A stretch of DNA of 64,000 nucleotides from Bradyrhizobium monzae (GCF_021458635.1 NZ_JAIRDQ010000005.1:473805-537804), one strand, 5' to 3'. Positions 34,127 through 43,127 are shown, counted from the stretch's first letter. The notes: generated by a model not told the origin, from the sequence alone. A program made the numbers and translations.

Positions 34127-36115
34127 TCAGGCCGCCGGCTCGATGTAGCGCGGGAACGCCGGCGTCGGCGCTGGCAGCCTCGAACCAGCAGCGATCCGCT
34201 TGTTGCCGCCGAGCATTGCAAAACTCCGTTCGCCAGCGGGGATGCCGAGGCTGTCGAGCAACAAGCCTGATGCGGTCGGCATCGCCGGCTGGGCCAGTAT
34301 CGCGATCTGGCGTACGACCTCGGCGGTGACATAGAGCACCGTTTTCTGCCGCACCGGATCGGTCTTGGCCAGCGCCCACGGCGCCTCGCCCGCAAAATAG
34401 CGGTTGGCCTCCGCGACTACCGCCCACACGGCGTTGAGCCAGTGATGGATCTGCTGTGTCGCCATCGCCTCGCGCGACGCGGCGATCATGCCGTCGGCCA
34501 TCGCCAAAATGGCTTTGTCGTTGTCGCTGAATTCGCCGGGCTCCGGCAGCAGGCCGCCGAGCTGTTTTGCGATCATCGACAGCGAGCGCTGTGCAAGGTT
34601 GCCGAGATCGTTGGCGAGATCCGCGTTGATCCGCGCGACGATGGCTTCATGGTTGTAATTGCCGTCCTGACCGAAGGGCACCTCGCGCAGGAAGAAATAG
34701 CGCATCTGGTCGACGCCATACTGGTCGGCGAGATTGAAGGGGTCGACGACGTTGCCGACCGACTTCGACATCTTCTCGCCCCTGTTGAACAGGAAGCCGT
34801 GGGCATAGACCCGCTTCTGCACGGGAATGCCGGCCGACATCAGGAACGCGGGCCAGTATACGGCGTGAAAACGGATGATGTCCTTGCCGATGATGTGCAC
34901 GTCCGCCGGCCAGTAGCGCCAGTTCTCGTCACTCTCGTCGGGGAAGCCGACGCCGGTGATGTAGTTGGTCAGCGCGTCGACCCAGACATACATCACGTGC
35001 TCTTCGTCGCCGGGCACCTTGACGCCCCAGTCGAACGTGGTGCGCGAGATCGAGAGATCGCGCAGACCGCCCTTGACGAAGCTGACCACCTCGTTCTTGC
35101 GGGAGTCCGGCCCGATGAAATCAGGACGATCCGTGTAGAGCTCGAGCAGCTTGTCCTGATAGGCCGAGAGGCGGAAGAAATAGCTCTTCTCCTCGACCCA
35201 CTCGACCGGCGTGCCCTGCGGTCCCAGCCGCACGCCGTCGTCGTTCAGGCGCGTTTCATCCTCGGCGTAATACGCCTCGTCGCGCACCGAGTACCAGCCG
35301 GCATAGGTGTCGGCATAGATGTCGCCGTTCGCTTCCATGCGACGCCAGATCTCCTGGGTCGAGCGATGGTGCTGCTCCTCGGTGGTGCGGATGAAGCGGT
35401 CGAACGATACGTTTAGACGCTCGTCCATCTCCTTGAAGCGCGCAGCGTTCCGGGTCGCGAGCGCCGCCGGCGTCAGGCCCTCGTTCTGGGCGGTCTGGAC
35501 CATCTTCAGACCGTGCTCGTCAGTGCCGGTGAGGAAGAACACGTCCTTGCCGTCGAGCCGCGCAAAGCGCGCCAGCACGTCGGTGGCGATCGCCTCATAG
35601 GCGTGACCGATATGCGGGACACCATTGGGATAGGCGATCGCGGTGGTGATGTAGAAGACGTTGTCGCGCGCGGCCGCGGCAACGGGCGCATCCACCTTGG
35701 GTGCAGCCACTGGTTTCGGCGCAGGCGGCGCCTTGGGCTTTACCACTTTGGGCTTCACCGCCTTCGGCGGTGTGGCGACAGGAGCCGGCGCGGCGATCAC
35801 GGCGGGCGCGCTCACCCTCGCCGTCTTGGCCGCCTTCTTCGCCGAAGCCTTTTTAGCGGAAACTTTGGCGGCCTTTTTGGCAGCCGTCTTCTTGGAGGCC
35901 TTCTTGGCGACCTGCTTCTTCGCAGCCTTCTTGCCGGCCTTCTTCACCGTCTTCGCAGCGTTCTTCTTCACGCTTTTTTTGGCGGCCGCCTTCTTGGTCT
36001 TCTTGATCTTCTTGGCAGCTTTGCGCACGAGCGCCTTCACGGCCTTCTTCGCGGTTTTCTTCGCAGCCTTCTTGCCGCTTTTGCCTTTGACGATTTTCTT
36101 AGCTCGCGTTGCCAC
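34127..36115 (-). CDS. metG: Methionyl-tRNA synthetase with a ~150-residue Lys/Ala-rich N-terminal tail
   Basis: Charges tRNA-Met. I place the start at GTG 36115-36113, which has AAAGGAATTCATC in front; the frame is open to 36268, but that would bury the start in holB. Product 662 residues. Residues 1-100 are almost only Lys and Ala (KKAAKK-type repeats resembling histone H1/HU tails), 101-150 a Pro/Ala/Lys linker, and the catalytic core begins at about 151. Core: AYPNGVPHIGHAYEA (HIGH), FFLTGTDEHGLK, ISRTTFDWGVKVPGDEEHVMYVW and GEKMSKSVGNVV (KMSKS). The knuckle (GWYSVRDEAYY) lacks zinc cysteines. The tail is probably for tRNA or nucleic-acid binding. Confidence 0.95.
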   Translation of the reverse strand: MATRAKKIVKGKSGKKAAKKTAKKAVKALVRKAAKKIKKTKKAAAKKSVKKNAAKTVKKAGKKAAKKQVAKKASKKTAAKKAAKVSAKKASAKKAAKTARVSAPAVIAAPAPVATPPKAVKPKVVKPKAPPAPKPVAAPKVDAPVAAAARDNVFYITTAIAYPNGVPHIGHAYEAIATDVLARFARLDGKDVFFLTGTDEHGLKMVQTAQNEGLTPAALATRNAARFKEMDERLNVSFDRFIRTTEEQHHRSTQEIWRRMEANGDIYADTYAGWYSVRDEAYYAEDETRLNDDGVRLGPQGTPVEWVEEKSYFFRLSAYQDKLLELYTDRPDFIGPDSRKNEVVSFVKGGLRDLSISRTTFDWGVKVPGDEEHVMYVWVDALTNYITGVGFPDESDENWRYWPADVHIIGKDIIRFHAVYWPAFLMSAGIPVQKRVYAHGFLFNRGEKMSKSVGNVVDPFNLADQYGVDQMRYFFLREVPFGQDGNYNHEAIVARINADLANDLGNLAQRSLSMIAKQLGGLLPEPGEFSDNDKAILAMADGMIAASREAMATQQIHHWLNAVWAVVAEANRYFAGEAPWALAKTDPVRQKTVLYVTAEVVRQIAILAQPAMPTASGLLLDSLGIPAGERSFAMLGGNKRIAAGSRLPAPTPAFPRYIEPAA

Positions 36116-36162
36116 GATGAATTCCTTTACCGGCGTCTCAAAATTTGGAAACCAAGCTGCGC

Positions 36163-37209
36163 CTAGCGCGTTGCGTCCGCCAGCCAGCCGAACACCGAGA
36201 AAACCAAGGGCTTTCGCTCCAGATTGTAGGTTTCGGTGTCGCGCGCGGCGCGGACGATCTTTTCCCATACCTCAGCTAGGCGCGCAAGGCGCGGCAGGTT
36301 CTGGTTGGCATTGGCTTCGTCGGAATGAAGGCGTTCTGCGATCCAGCGATCGATGCCGTCGATGAAGGCCGCAAGCGCGACGCGGTCGCTGGTGCCGAGG
36401 GATTCGCCAAGCGTGTGCAATTCGCGCGGATCCACTTGCGGCAGACGCGCCAGCAGTGCCGCCGTGCGCTGCTGGAGTTTGAGCGCATCGCCGCCGAGCA
36501 GGGTGAGTGCCCGTGCAACGCTGCCTTCGGAGGCCTCCGCCGCCTCGCGCAACGCCAGATCGGTCGGAGCGAGATCGGCGGCCGTGGCGGTTGCGGCAAT
36601 CACCTCGTCGGTCGTGAGCGACCGCAAGCGCAGCTTGCGGCAACGCGACTGGATCGTAGCGAGCACGCGCGCGGGCGCGTGGCTGACCAGCAGGAACAGC
36701 GATTGCTGCGGCGGTTCCTCGAGGATCTTCAGCAGCGCGTTCGCCGCATTGGGATTGAGCTCGTCAACGGTGTCGACGATGCAGACGCGCCAGCCCTCCG
36801 CGGCAGCCGTCGAACCGAAGAATGAGATGGTCTCGCGGGTCTCGTCGACGGTGATGACCGTCCGCATCACACCACGGTCATTGGCGGTGCGCTCCAGCGT
36901 CAGCAGGCCGCCATGCGAGCTCGCTGCCACCTGCCGCGCCACGGCGTCATCCGCATCGACCGCAAGGTCCTCGGCGCCCTGCACGGCGGACGACAGCGGC
37001 TGGCCATGGGCGAGCACGAAGCGCGCCATGCGATAGGCGAGCGTCGCCTTGCCGATCCCCTGCGGTCCGCCGATCAGCCAGGCATGCGGGATGCGCCCGC
37101 TGCGGTAGGCGGTGAGCAGCGCGGTCTCGGCCTCGCCATGGCCGAACAGAAGGCTCGTCTCACGCGGATGCGGAATGGCGGATTCACGCTCGACCTGACG
37201 CGGGCTCAT
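36163..37209 (-). CDS. holB: DNA polymerase III delta-prime subunit
   Basis: 348-residue clamp-loader subunit. AAA+ features: IPHAWLIGGPQGIGKATLAYRMARF (Walker A), VCIVDTVDELNPNAANALLKILEEPP (sensor/ATPase-like core) and LFLLVSHAPARVLATIQSRCRKLRLR (the SRC motif, which supplies the arginine finger). Start 37209 overlaps the tmk stop by four bases, giving tmk-holB coupling. Its stop is 47 bases before the metG start chosen here. Confidence 0.95.
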   Translation of the reverse strand: MSPRQVERESAIPHPRETSLLFGHGEAETALLTAYRSGRIPHAWLIGGPQGIGKATLAYRMARFVLAHGQPLSSAVQGAEDLAVDADDAVARQVAASSHGGLLTLERTANDRGVMRTVITVDETRETISFFGSTAAAEGWRVCIVDTVDELNPNAANALLKILEEPPQQSLFLLVSHAPARVLATIQSRCRKLRLRSLTTDEVIAATATAADLAPTDLALREAAEASEGSVARALTLLGGDALKLQQRTAALLARLPQVDPRELHTLGESLGTSDRVALAAFIDGIDRWIAERLHSDEANANQNLPRLARLAEVWEKIVRAARDTETYNLERKPLVFSVFGWLADATR

Positions 37210-37892
37210 GCGGAGATCACCGAGGCAGGCGTCGGCAGGAGACGGTCGCGCAACGCGGTCCAGACGCGTCCGGCAACCGTATCAGGATCGGAATTGGCGT
37301 CGATCAGCACGCAGCGTGCAGGCTCGTCCGCGGCGATCTTGTGATAGGCCTCGCGCAGGCCCTGATGGAAGGCGAGCTTCTCGCCCTCGAACCTGTCAGG
37401 CGTGCCGCTGCCGCGCCGAGCCGCCGCGCGCGCCAAGCCGATCTCGACCGGCAAATCGAGGATGATGGTGAGGTCCGGCTTGAGATCGCCGATCGTGACC
37501 CGCTGCATGGCGTTGATCAGCCCGGCGGGCACGCTGCCGAGGCTGCCCTGATAGGCTCGTGTCGAGTCGGCGAAGCGGTCGCAGAGGACCCAAACGCCCT
37601 GCTTGAGCGCAGGCTCGATCACTGTGCGGACATGGTCGTCGCGCGCGGCCGCAAACAGCAGCGTCTCGGCCTCGGGACCGAGCAGCTTGCCCATCCCTGA
37701 CAACACCAGGTGGCGCATGATCTCGGCGCCCGGCGAGCCGCCGGGCTCGCGCGTGACCAGGGTTCGAAGCCTGGCCGCACCGAGGCGGTCGGCCAGTTTC
37801 TTGATCTGGGTCGACTTGCCCGTCCCCTCACCGCCTTCGAAGGTGATGAAACGTCCGCGGCCGGACCGCCTCTGTCCCGTGCTCTCGCTCAT
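37206..37892 (-). CDS. tmk: Thymidylate kinase
   Basis: 228 residues. P-loop FEGGEGTGKSTQIKKL (residues about 17-32), DR(E)PGG motif as TREPGGSPGAEIMR, DRFADSTRAYQGSLG (substrate/LID region) and ILDLPVEIGLARAAARRG. It phosphorylates dTMP to dTDP for DNA synthesis. It starts two bases after the stop of the carboxypeptidase gene and overlaps holB by four bases, so dac-tmk-holB read as one transcript. Confidence 0.95.
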   Translation of the reverse strand: MSESTGQRRSGRGRFITFEGGEGTGKSTQIKKLADRLGAARLRTLVTREPGGSPGAEIMRHLVLSGMGKLLGPEAETLLFAAARDDHVRTVIEPALKQGVWVLCDRFADSTRAYQGSLGSVPAGLINAMQRVTIGDLKPDLTIILDLPVEIGLARAAARRGSGTPDRFEGEKLAFHQGLREAYHKIAADEPARCVLIDANSDPDTVAGRVWTALRDRLLPTPASVISA

Positions 37893-37894
37893 GA

Positions 37895-39157
37895 TCAGAG
37901 CTTCTCGGCGCCTGCGCGGAACATGCCGATCACAAGCTCGCTGGCGCCGTCGATCGCGCGCCGCACGGTCGAGCCGGTGCCGATCGCTTCCGCCGCATAG
38001 ACCGGCGTTTCCACCGCGATGCTGCCGCTGCGCCAGACCCTGACCACGCCGACCCGCTGGCCGGCCTGGACTGGTGCGCGCACCGGGCCGTTATAGACCA
38101 CACGCGCGATCAGCTTGTCGCCGCCGCTTTTGTGCACCATCACCTTCACCGGCTCTTTCGCAACGAGCTTCACCGAGCGACTCTCGCCGCCAAACACCTT
38201 GGCATAGCCAATCTGTTGGTCGGCCGCGATCAGGGTACGGGTCTCGAAATTGCGAAAGCCCCATTCCAGCATCTTCTTGGCTTCGGTGGCGCGGTCCTCG
38301 ATGTCCTCGAGCCCGTTGACGACGACGATCAATCGCGTGCCGTTCTGCATGGCCGAGCCGACCATGCCGTAGCCGCCTTCCTTGGTGTAGCCGGTCTTCA
38401 GGCCGTCAGCGCCTTCCATCGAGTTGAGCAGCGGATTGCGGTTGGGCTGGCGGATCTTGTTCCAGGTGAACTCCTTCTCGCCGAACAGTTTGTAAAATTC
38501 GGGAAAGTCCAGAATGATGTGCCGGGCGAGCATGCCGAGCTCGCGCACCGTCATCTTGTTGCCGGGGTCGGGCAAGCCGTTGGAGTTGGCGAAGGTCGAT
38601 TTGGTCATGCCGAGCTCGCGGGCGCGCTTGGTCATGAAATCGGATGCAAAGATCCGCTCGTTACCGGCGATCCCTTCGGCGAGCGCGATGCACGCGTCGT
38701 TGCCGCTCTGGATGATTGCGCCATGCAGGAGGTCGTCGACCGAGACCTTGCTGTTGATGGCCGCAAACATGGTCGAGCCACCGGAGGGCGCGCCGCCCTT
38801 GCGCCAGGCGTTCTCGCTGATCCGGTATTCGTCGGTCAGCTTGACGTCGCCCTTCTTGATTGCGTTGAACACGACTTCCGCTGTTACGAGCTTCATCATG
38901 CTGGAGGGCGCGCGGAGCTCGTCGGCGTTCTTCTCAAACAGCACGCTGCCGCTGGAGGCCTCGATCAGGATCGCGGTGGGGGCGTCGCCGTCGAAGCCGA
39001 CATCCTCGGTCTTCTTGGCGCCCTGGACGCTCTGGTTGGCAGCGTAGAGCACCCCGCCCCAGCTGAGGCTCACCGCGAGCGCCACCGCGACCAGCCCGCG
39101 CGCCAGTGCTCCGGCCGTGAATCCGGTATGACGGAGCGAGATGAGACGAAATGCCAT
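37895..39157 (-). CDS. D-alanyl-D-alanine carboxypeptidase (PBP5/6 family)
   Basis: 420 residues from ATG 39157 (MAFRLISLRHTGFTAGALARG), with an N-terminal signal sequence. S11 peptidase motifs: SxxK as SSMMK (in RAPSSMMKLVTAE), SxN as SGN (IIQSGNDACIA), KTG as ADGLKTGYTKEGGYG. The C-terminal ~100 residues form the PBP5-type beta domain, and the end (RAIDGASELVIGMFRAGAEKL) is amphipathic, suited to membrane attachment. It trims the terminal D-Ala of peptidoglycan stem peptides in the periplasm. Confidence 0.93.
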   Translation of the reverse strand: MAFRLISLRHTGFTAGALARGLVAVALAVSLSWGGVLYAANQSVQGAKKTEDVGFDGDAPTAILIEASSGSVLFEKNADELRAPSSMMKLVTAEVVFNAIKKGDVKLTDEYRISENAWRKGGAPSGGSTMFAAINSKVSVDDLLHGAIIQSGNDACIALAEGIAGNERIFASDFMTKRARELGMTKSTFANSNGLPDPGNKMTVRELGMLARHIILDFPEFYKLFGEKEFTWNKIRQPNRNPLLNSMEGADGLKTGYTKEGGYGMVGSAMQNGTRLIVVVNGLEDIEDRATEAKKMLEWGFRNFETRTLIAADQQIGYAKVFGGESRSVKLVAKEPVKVMVHKSGGDKLIARVVYNGPVRAPVQAGQRVGVVRVWRSGSIAVETPVYAAEAIGTGSTVRRAIDGASELVIGMFRAGAEKL

Positions 39158-39309
39158 GGCGGAGCCCTGAGAGCGGCGTTCTAACAGTTGGAACCGGTGC
39201 GAACAACACGAGGATCGGTGCTGCGCCCGAGATTGCACGATTCTCATCGCGTCCCTATCGTGGCACCTCATGTTTCTCGACCAAACCCCTGAAACAAGGC
39301 GGAAAAGCG

Positions 39310-40266
39310 ATGTCCACTACCCGCGTGATCAAGGCCAACGGGATCGACCTCTTCATCCGCGAGGCCGGCCAGGGGCCGCTGGTGGTGCTGTGCCATGGTT
39401 GGCCGGAACTATCCTATTCCTGGCGGCACCAGATCCTTGCGCTTGCGGCTGCCGGCTTTCACGTCGTGGCCCCCGACATGCGCGGCTACGGCCAGAGTGC
39501 GGCGCCGCCTGACGTCATCGCCTATTCGATCTTCGATCTCGTCGGCGACGTCGTCGGCCTGGTCAAGGCGCTCGGCGCAACCAAGGCGATGGTGGTCGGC
39601 CACGACTGGGGCGCGCCGGTCGCCTGGCATGCGGCGCTGTTCCGCCCCGATATCTTTACGGCCGTCGCGGGCCTAAGCGTGCCGCCGCCATTCCGCGGAC
39701 GCGGCAAGCCGCTCGAGCTGTTACGCCAGGGCGGCATTTCCAATTTCTACTGGCAGTACTTTCAGGCGCCCGGCGTCGCGGAGACCGAGTTCGAGCATGA
39801 CGTCGCCCGCACCATGCGCATCGTGCTGGGTGGCCGCGGACTTGCCGATCCGAGCGCTGCGATGTTCGTGCAGGAGGGCAAGGGCTTTCTCGGCCATGGC
39901 AACGCCGAGGAGCCGCTGCCGGCGTGGCTGAGCGAGGACGATCTCGCCCATTTCACCGAGGCCTTCCGCAAGTCGGGATTCCGTGGCGGGCTGAACTGGT
40001 ATCGCAACCTCGATCGCAATTGGGAGCTGACCGCGCCCTGGCAGGACGCGCAGATCCACCAGCCCTCCCTCTTCATTGCCGGTGCGCAGGATGCCGTCAT
40101 CACCGGTCTGATCGGGGCCAAGCGCGTCAACGAGCTGGAGCGCGTGCTGCCCAATCTGACGCGAAAACTCATCATCGATGGCGCCGGCCACTGGGTGCAG
40201 CAGGAGCGGCCGGACGAGGTCAACGCCGCGCTGATCAAATTCCTGCGTGAGGTGGCTTCGGGCTAG
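39310..40266 (+). CDS. Alpha/beta hydrolase, epoxide hydrolase-like
   Basis: 318 residues from ATG 39310 (GGCGGAAAAGCG upstream). Epoxide-hydrolase signatures: oxyanion hole HGWPELSYSWRHQI, nucleophile Asp in VVGHDWGAPVAW, cap-domain Tyr in GGLNWYRNLDRNWE (ring-opening Tyr), acid Asp in AGAQDAVI and His in DGAGHWVQQERP. It likely hydrolyses an epoxide to a diol. It stands in opposite orientation between rlpA and the carboxypeptidase gene, breaking an otherwise leftward cell-wall/replication block. Confidence 0.92.
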   Translation: MSTTRVIKANGIDLFIREAGQGPLVVLCHGWPELSYSWRHQILALAAAGFHVVAPDMRGYGQSAAPPDVIAYSIFDLVGDVVGLVKALGATKAMVVGHDWGAPVAWHAALFRPDIFTAVAGLSVPPPFRGRGKPLELLRQGGISNFYWQYFQAPGVAETEFEHDVARTMRIVLGGRGLADPSAAMFVQEGKGFLGHGNAEEPLPAWLSEDDLAHFTEAFRKSGFRGGLNWYRNLDRNWELTAPWQDAQIHQPSLFIAGAQDAVITGLIGAKRVNELERVLPNLTRKLIIDGAGHWVQQERPDEVNAALIKFLREVASG

Positions 40267-40281
40267 TTTAATGCGCGGCAG

Positions 40282-41208
40282 TTAGTACAGGCCGCGGCCG
40301 GTCAGGATGCTGCGGGCTTCGGCTGCGCCACCATCGGCGGCGGCCGGACCGCTCTCGCCGGCATAGCGGCCGTCCTCGTCATAGGACACTTGGCGGGCAT
40401 TCTGGAGCGCTCGGCTCCGGCTGCGGCTCGAGGCCGACATCTCCGAGGTCGCGTTGAGCGAGGCGACGTCAGCCGACGTGTTGCCAAGGCTGTACGGCCG
40501 CCCCTCCGGCATCGGGACATCGCCACGGATAGCGCCGCGGCTCGATGACAGCTCCGGCAAGAACGGCCGGGCCGAGGCGACCCGGACCATCGAGGGCGAC
40601 GGCGCCGGAACGCCGGTGCGCAACGTCGCGATCAGCTGGCGGTCGTCGGAGCCTTCGAGCGGTGCCCGGCCGACATATTCGACGCGAACCCTGGCAACGC
40701 CATTGCCTTTGAATTCAAGCAGTTCGGCGGCCTTGTTCGAGACATCGATGAGGCGGTTGCCGTGATAGGGTCCGCGGTCATTGACGCGAACGATCAGCGA
40801 CCTGCCGTTCGACAGGTTGGTGACCCGCGCATAGGACGGCATCGGCAGCGTCGGATGCGCCGCCGTCAGCGAGCCCATGTCGAAAACTTCGCCATTGGCA
40901 GTCTGGCGGCCATGGAAATCGTCGCCGTACCAGGACGCCATACCCTCGGCGCGGTAGTTGACGTCTTCCTCCGGCACGTAGGTCCGGCCCGCCACGACAT
41001 AGGGCTTGCCGACGCGATAGGTGCCACCGCCCTTGGGCACGGGATCGCCCCAAGCCACGACTCGCGGGCTCGAGGACACGCCGTATTTGGGATCGACGCG
41101 GCTGGCGAACTTGTTGGACGAGGCGCAATTGGCGAGCGCTAGGCAGGAGGCGGCCACCGCAACGCACCGCGCGGCCCGCACCACCGAATCTGACCGTCCG
41201 ATCCCCAT
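40282..41208 (-). CDS. rlpA: Septal ring lytic transglycosylase RlpA (lipoprotein)
   Basis: 308 residues from ATG 41208 (MGIGRSDSVVRAARCVAVAA). A lipobox LALANC puts the lipid Cys near residue 28. The double-psi beta-barrel reads AEGMASWYGDDFHGRQTANGEVFDMG...TAAHPTLPMPS...VRVNDRGPYHGNRLIDVSNKAAELL, which includes the catalytic Asp (NDRGP) and His (the FHG turn). The C-terminal third is Ser/Arg-rich with no clear SPOR domain, unlike E. coli RlpA. It cleaves glycan strands lacking stem peptides at the septum. Confidence 0.93.
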   Translation of the reverse strand: MGIGRSDSVVRAARCVAVAASCLALANCASSNKFASRVDPKYGVSSSPRVVAWGDPVPKGGGTYRVGKPYVVAGRTYVPEEDVNYRAEGMASWYGDDFHGRQTANGEVFDMGSLTAAHPTLPMPSYARVTNLSNGRSLIVRVNDRGPYHGNRLIDVSNKAAELLEFKGNGVARVRVEYVGRAPLEGSDDRQLIATLRTGVPAPSPSMVRVASARPFLPELSSSRGAIRGDVPMPEGRPYSLGNTSADVASLNATSEMSASSRSRSRALQNARQVSYDEDGRYAGESGPAAADGGAAEARSILTGRGLY

Positions 41209-41573
41209 TCGCCCCAAATACCATTTCGCCGGAGACGGACCCAACCGCTTGCCTACGGGGAGTGCCTTCCGGACCTCAAGCTCCGAGGCGGCCCACCACC
41301 GTCTCAGAGACGGTAACGATAACGCAACCCGAACACGGCGGAAATGGGGAGCCCGCAACGTTCGCGCTGGGATGGTAAACAGGACGTTCGGCATTCTCCG
41401 TTGATCTACGGAGCGCCAGGGCTCCAGCAGCGCCTCCTCTGTGTCAGTCCTGCACAAGCTGTTGCGCCAAAAGCTCACTCCACCCCCATTGTCGCCGGCT
41501 TCACCGGAATTCTTTTGACTGTGCAAGGCCGCCCGCGTTTTCTCGCCTGCAGGGGCGGGATTGGAATTTAACG

Positions 41574-41663
41574 ATGATCGAGACGGTTTCGGCACTGATG
41601 GGTCTGGTAAGCGCGGGAATTTTCCTGGCCCATGCGTTTGAAGGCTACCGCACGAGGGCCTGA
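41574..41663 (+). CDS. Small membrane protein, 29 residues
   Basis: ATG 41574 to TGA 41663 encodes MIETVSALMGLVSAGIFLAH followed by AFEGYRTRA: one hydrophobic helix with a basic C-terminal end. A GGATTGGA element lies 10-14 bases upstream. Too short for most gene finders. Its twin-like neighbour at 41767 has a similar design. It is reported as a likely small membrane peptide of unknown role. Confidence 0.5.
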   Translation: MIETVSALMGLVSAGIFLAHAFEGYRTRA

Positions 41664-41766
41664 CGGCACTCGCGCGGGCGACATTGCATCACCTCTTCAT
41701 GACGGCCCGTTCGGACAATTTTAAACAATCCGATCGAGCATCGAAGACGAGAGCAGCAGGTGTCCC

Positions 41767-41865
41767 ATGCGCAAACATGACCTCGTATCGGACGGCTTTC
41801 TGGCACTGACCGCAGGCGGTCTGGTCCTGCTCTGCTCGAGCCTCGTCGCCCTGGCCTTCGGCTAA
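41767..41865 (+). CDS. Small membrane protein, 32 residues
   Basis: ATG 41767 to TAA 41865. Basic start MRKHDLVSDG, then one hydrophobic helix FLALTAGGLVLLCSSLVALA ending in FG. AGCAGGTG precedes the start. It has the organisation of a single-pass inner-membrane peptide; function unknown. Confidence 0.5.
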   Translation: MRKHDLVSDGFLALTAGGLVLLCSSLVALAFG

Positions 41866-42013
41866 TCATCACTCCGCGCTTTCGTATGTTCAGAGCGTAG
41901 CGCCACTGAGGCGCAGCATGCGGGGATAACCCCGCTCCCGCTTAGTTGATTGAATTTTCGCGTTCGGCGCCTCGACCTAATTTCAAGAGGCTACGCCAAC
42001 GAAGGTGACGCAC

Positions 42014-42142
42014 ATGCTCGCCGAGAAATTCTTCCTGTTCCTGGAATCGTTGATCCGCGGCGGCCGGACTAATCCGGACGGCAGCCCCCGGGTCATCAGC
42101 ACCTCCCCGCATGTCCCGGTGAAGCTGCCGAACCAGAACTAG
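42014..42142 (+). CDS. Small protein, 42 residues
   Basis: ATG 42014 to TAG 42142. GAAGGTGACG lies upstream as a ribosome site. The N-terminus MLAEKFFLFLESLIRGG is amphipathic, and the tail NPDGSPRVISTSPHVPVKLP is Pro-rich. From memory, short proteins of this design recur in Bradyrhizobium genomes; function unknown. Confidence 0.55.
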   Translation: MLAEKFFLFLESLIRGGRTNPDGSPRVISTSPHVPVKLPNQN

Positions 42143-42158
42143 CTCACGCCCGCGCCGC

Positions 42159-42437
42159 TCAGCGCAACCCCAACGGCGACCTGCGATAGAGGCTGTCGCG
42201 CGCTTCAGTCAGACAGACGAAGCTGCCATCGAACCCCTGGCCATAAAGCCTCTGGCCCTTGCGGTAGTAGACGCCCTTCCTGAAATCCAGCCATACCACC
42301 TGGTCGCCGGGGCAATGGCGCTGGGCCTGCGCCTCGTAGCGGAACGGCGTCAGCGGCGTCGCCGACAGCTCCGCCGTGCCCGCGTCCAGCATCATTGCCG
42401 CCGCGATCACAAGCCCCCAGCCAAAGTTGCGAGACAT
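42159..42437 (-). CDS. Small secreted protein of unknown function
   Basis: 92 residues from ATG 42437 (MSRNFGWGLVIAAAMMLDAG), which gives a plausible signal peptide; the frame is open to 42494. The mature part has two cysteines (RHCPGDQVVWLDFRKGVYYR and GSFVCLTEAR) that could form a disulfide, around a YYRKGQRLYGQG segment. Probably a small periplasmic protein. It converges with the 42-residue gene 17 bases away. Confidence 0.7.
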   Translation of the reverse strand: MSRNFGWGLVIAAAMMLDAGTAELSATPLTPFRYEAQAQRHCPGDQVVWLDFRKGVYYRKGQRLYGQGFDGSFVCLTEARDSLYRRSPLGLR

Positions 42438-42546
42438 CTGCCGGCCTCCCGATCCAGGCCGCACGATAGCACGGCCACGTCTTCCGCCAGCCATCGGGCC
42501 GGGTTACAGGATAGCGAGACAATCTCGATGCGTGGATGCGATCTGC

Positions 42547-43124
42547 ATGTCAGTTGAGCCGGAAACCACCATCCGACCCCGCCCGCCCTCGCCGCGGCTC
42601 GGCCTGTTGCCGATGATCATCTTCGGGTCGCGCTGGCTGCAGCTTCCGCTCTATCTCGGGCTGATCGTGGCGCAATGCGTCTACATCGTGCTGTTCCTGA
42701 AGGAGCTCTGGCACCTCGCATCGCATGCGCTCGACTTCACCGAGCAGGAGATCATGATGAGCGTGCTGGCGCTGATCGACGTCGTGATGATCTCCAACCT
42801 GCTGGTGATGGTGATCGTCGGCGGCTACGAGACCTTCGTGTCGCGGCTCGACCTCCAGGGCCATCCCGACGAGCCGGAATGGCTCGGCCACGTCAACGCC
42901 AGCGTGCTCAAGATCAAGCTCGCGATGGCGATCATCGGCATCTCCTCGATCGCGCTGCTGCGTACCTTCATCGAGGCCGGCAATCTCGGTTCGAGCCGCG
43001 CCACCTTCACCGAGAACGGCGTGATGTGGCAGGTGCTGATCCACATCACCTTCGTGGTCTGGCGATCGGGATCGTCTTCGTCGACAAGTTCAGCGACGCG
43101 ACCGCGCGCAGGCACGCCGAGTGA
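42547..43124 (+). pseudogene. YqhA/TIGR00645-type membrane protein, frameshifted near the 3' end
   Basis: From ATG 42547 the frame encodes a UPF0114 (YqhA-like) inner-membrane protein: LGLLPMIIFGSRWLQLPLYL, VDVVMISNLLVMVIVGGYETFVS-type segments and LKIKLAMAIIGISSIALLRTF. After IHITFVV (about 43060) the frame degenerates to a Ser/Arg run and continues to 43311. Adding one base at GTCT-GGCG restores VSAIGIVFVDKFSDATARRH and stops at 43124, the expected family end. So one base appears missing at about 43060-43062. Only the last ~20 residues are affected. Confidence 0.85.
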
Positions 43125-43127
43125 AAA

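Noticed and set aside
35513..36365. Plus-strand Leu/Phe/Ala-rich frames that look like membrane proteins
   Set aside because: They are the antisense of the Lys/Ala-rich tail of methionyl-tRNA synthetase, so hydrophobicity is an artefact.
41866..42013. GC-rich short inverted sequences between tiny genes
   Set aside because: Stems are short and imperfect and lack a T-run; not called a terminator.
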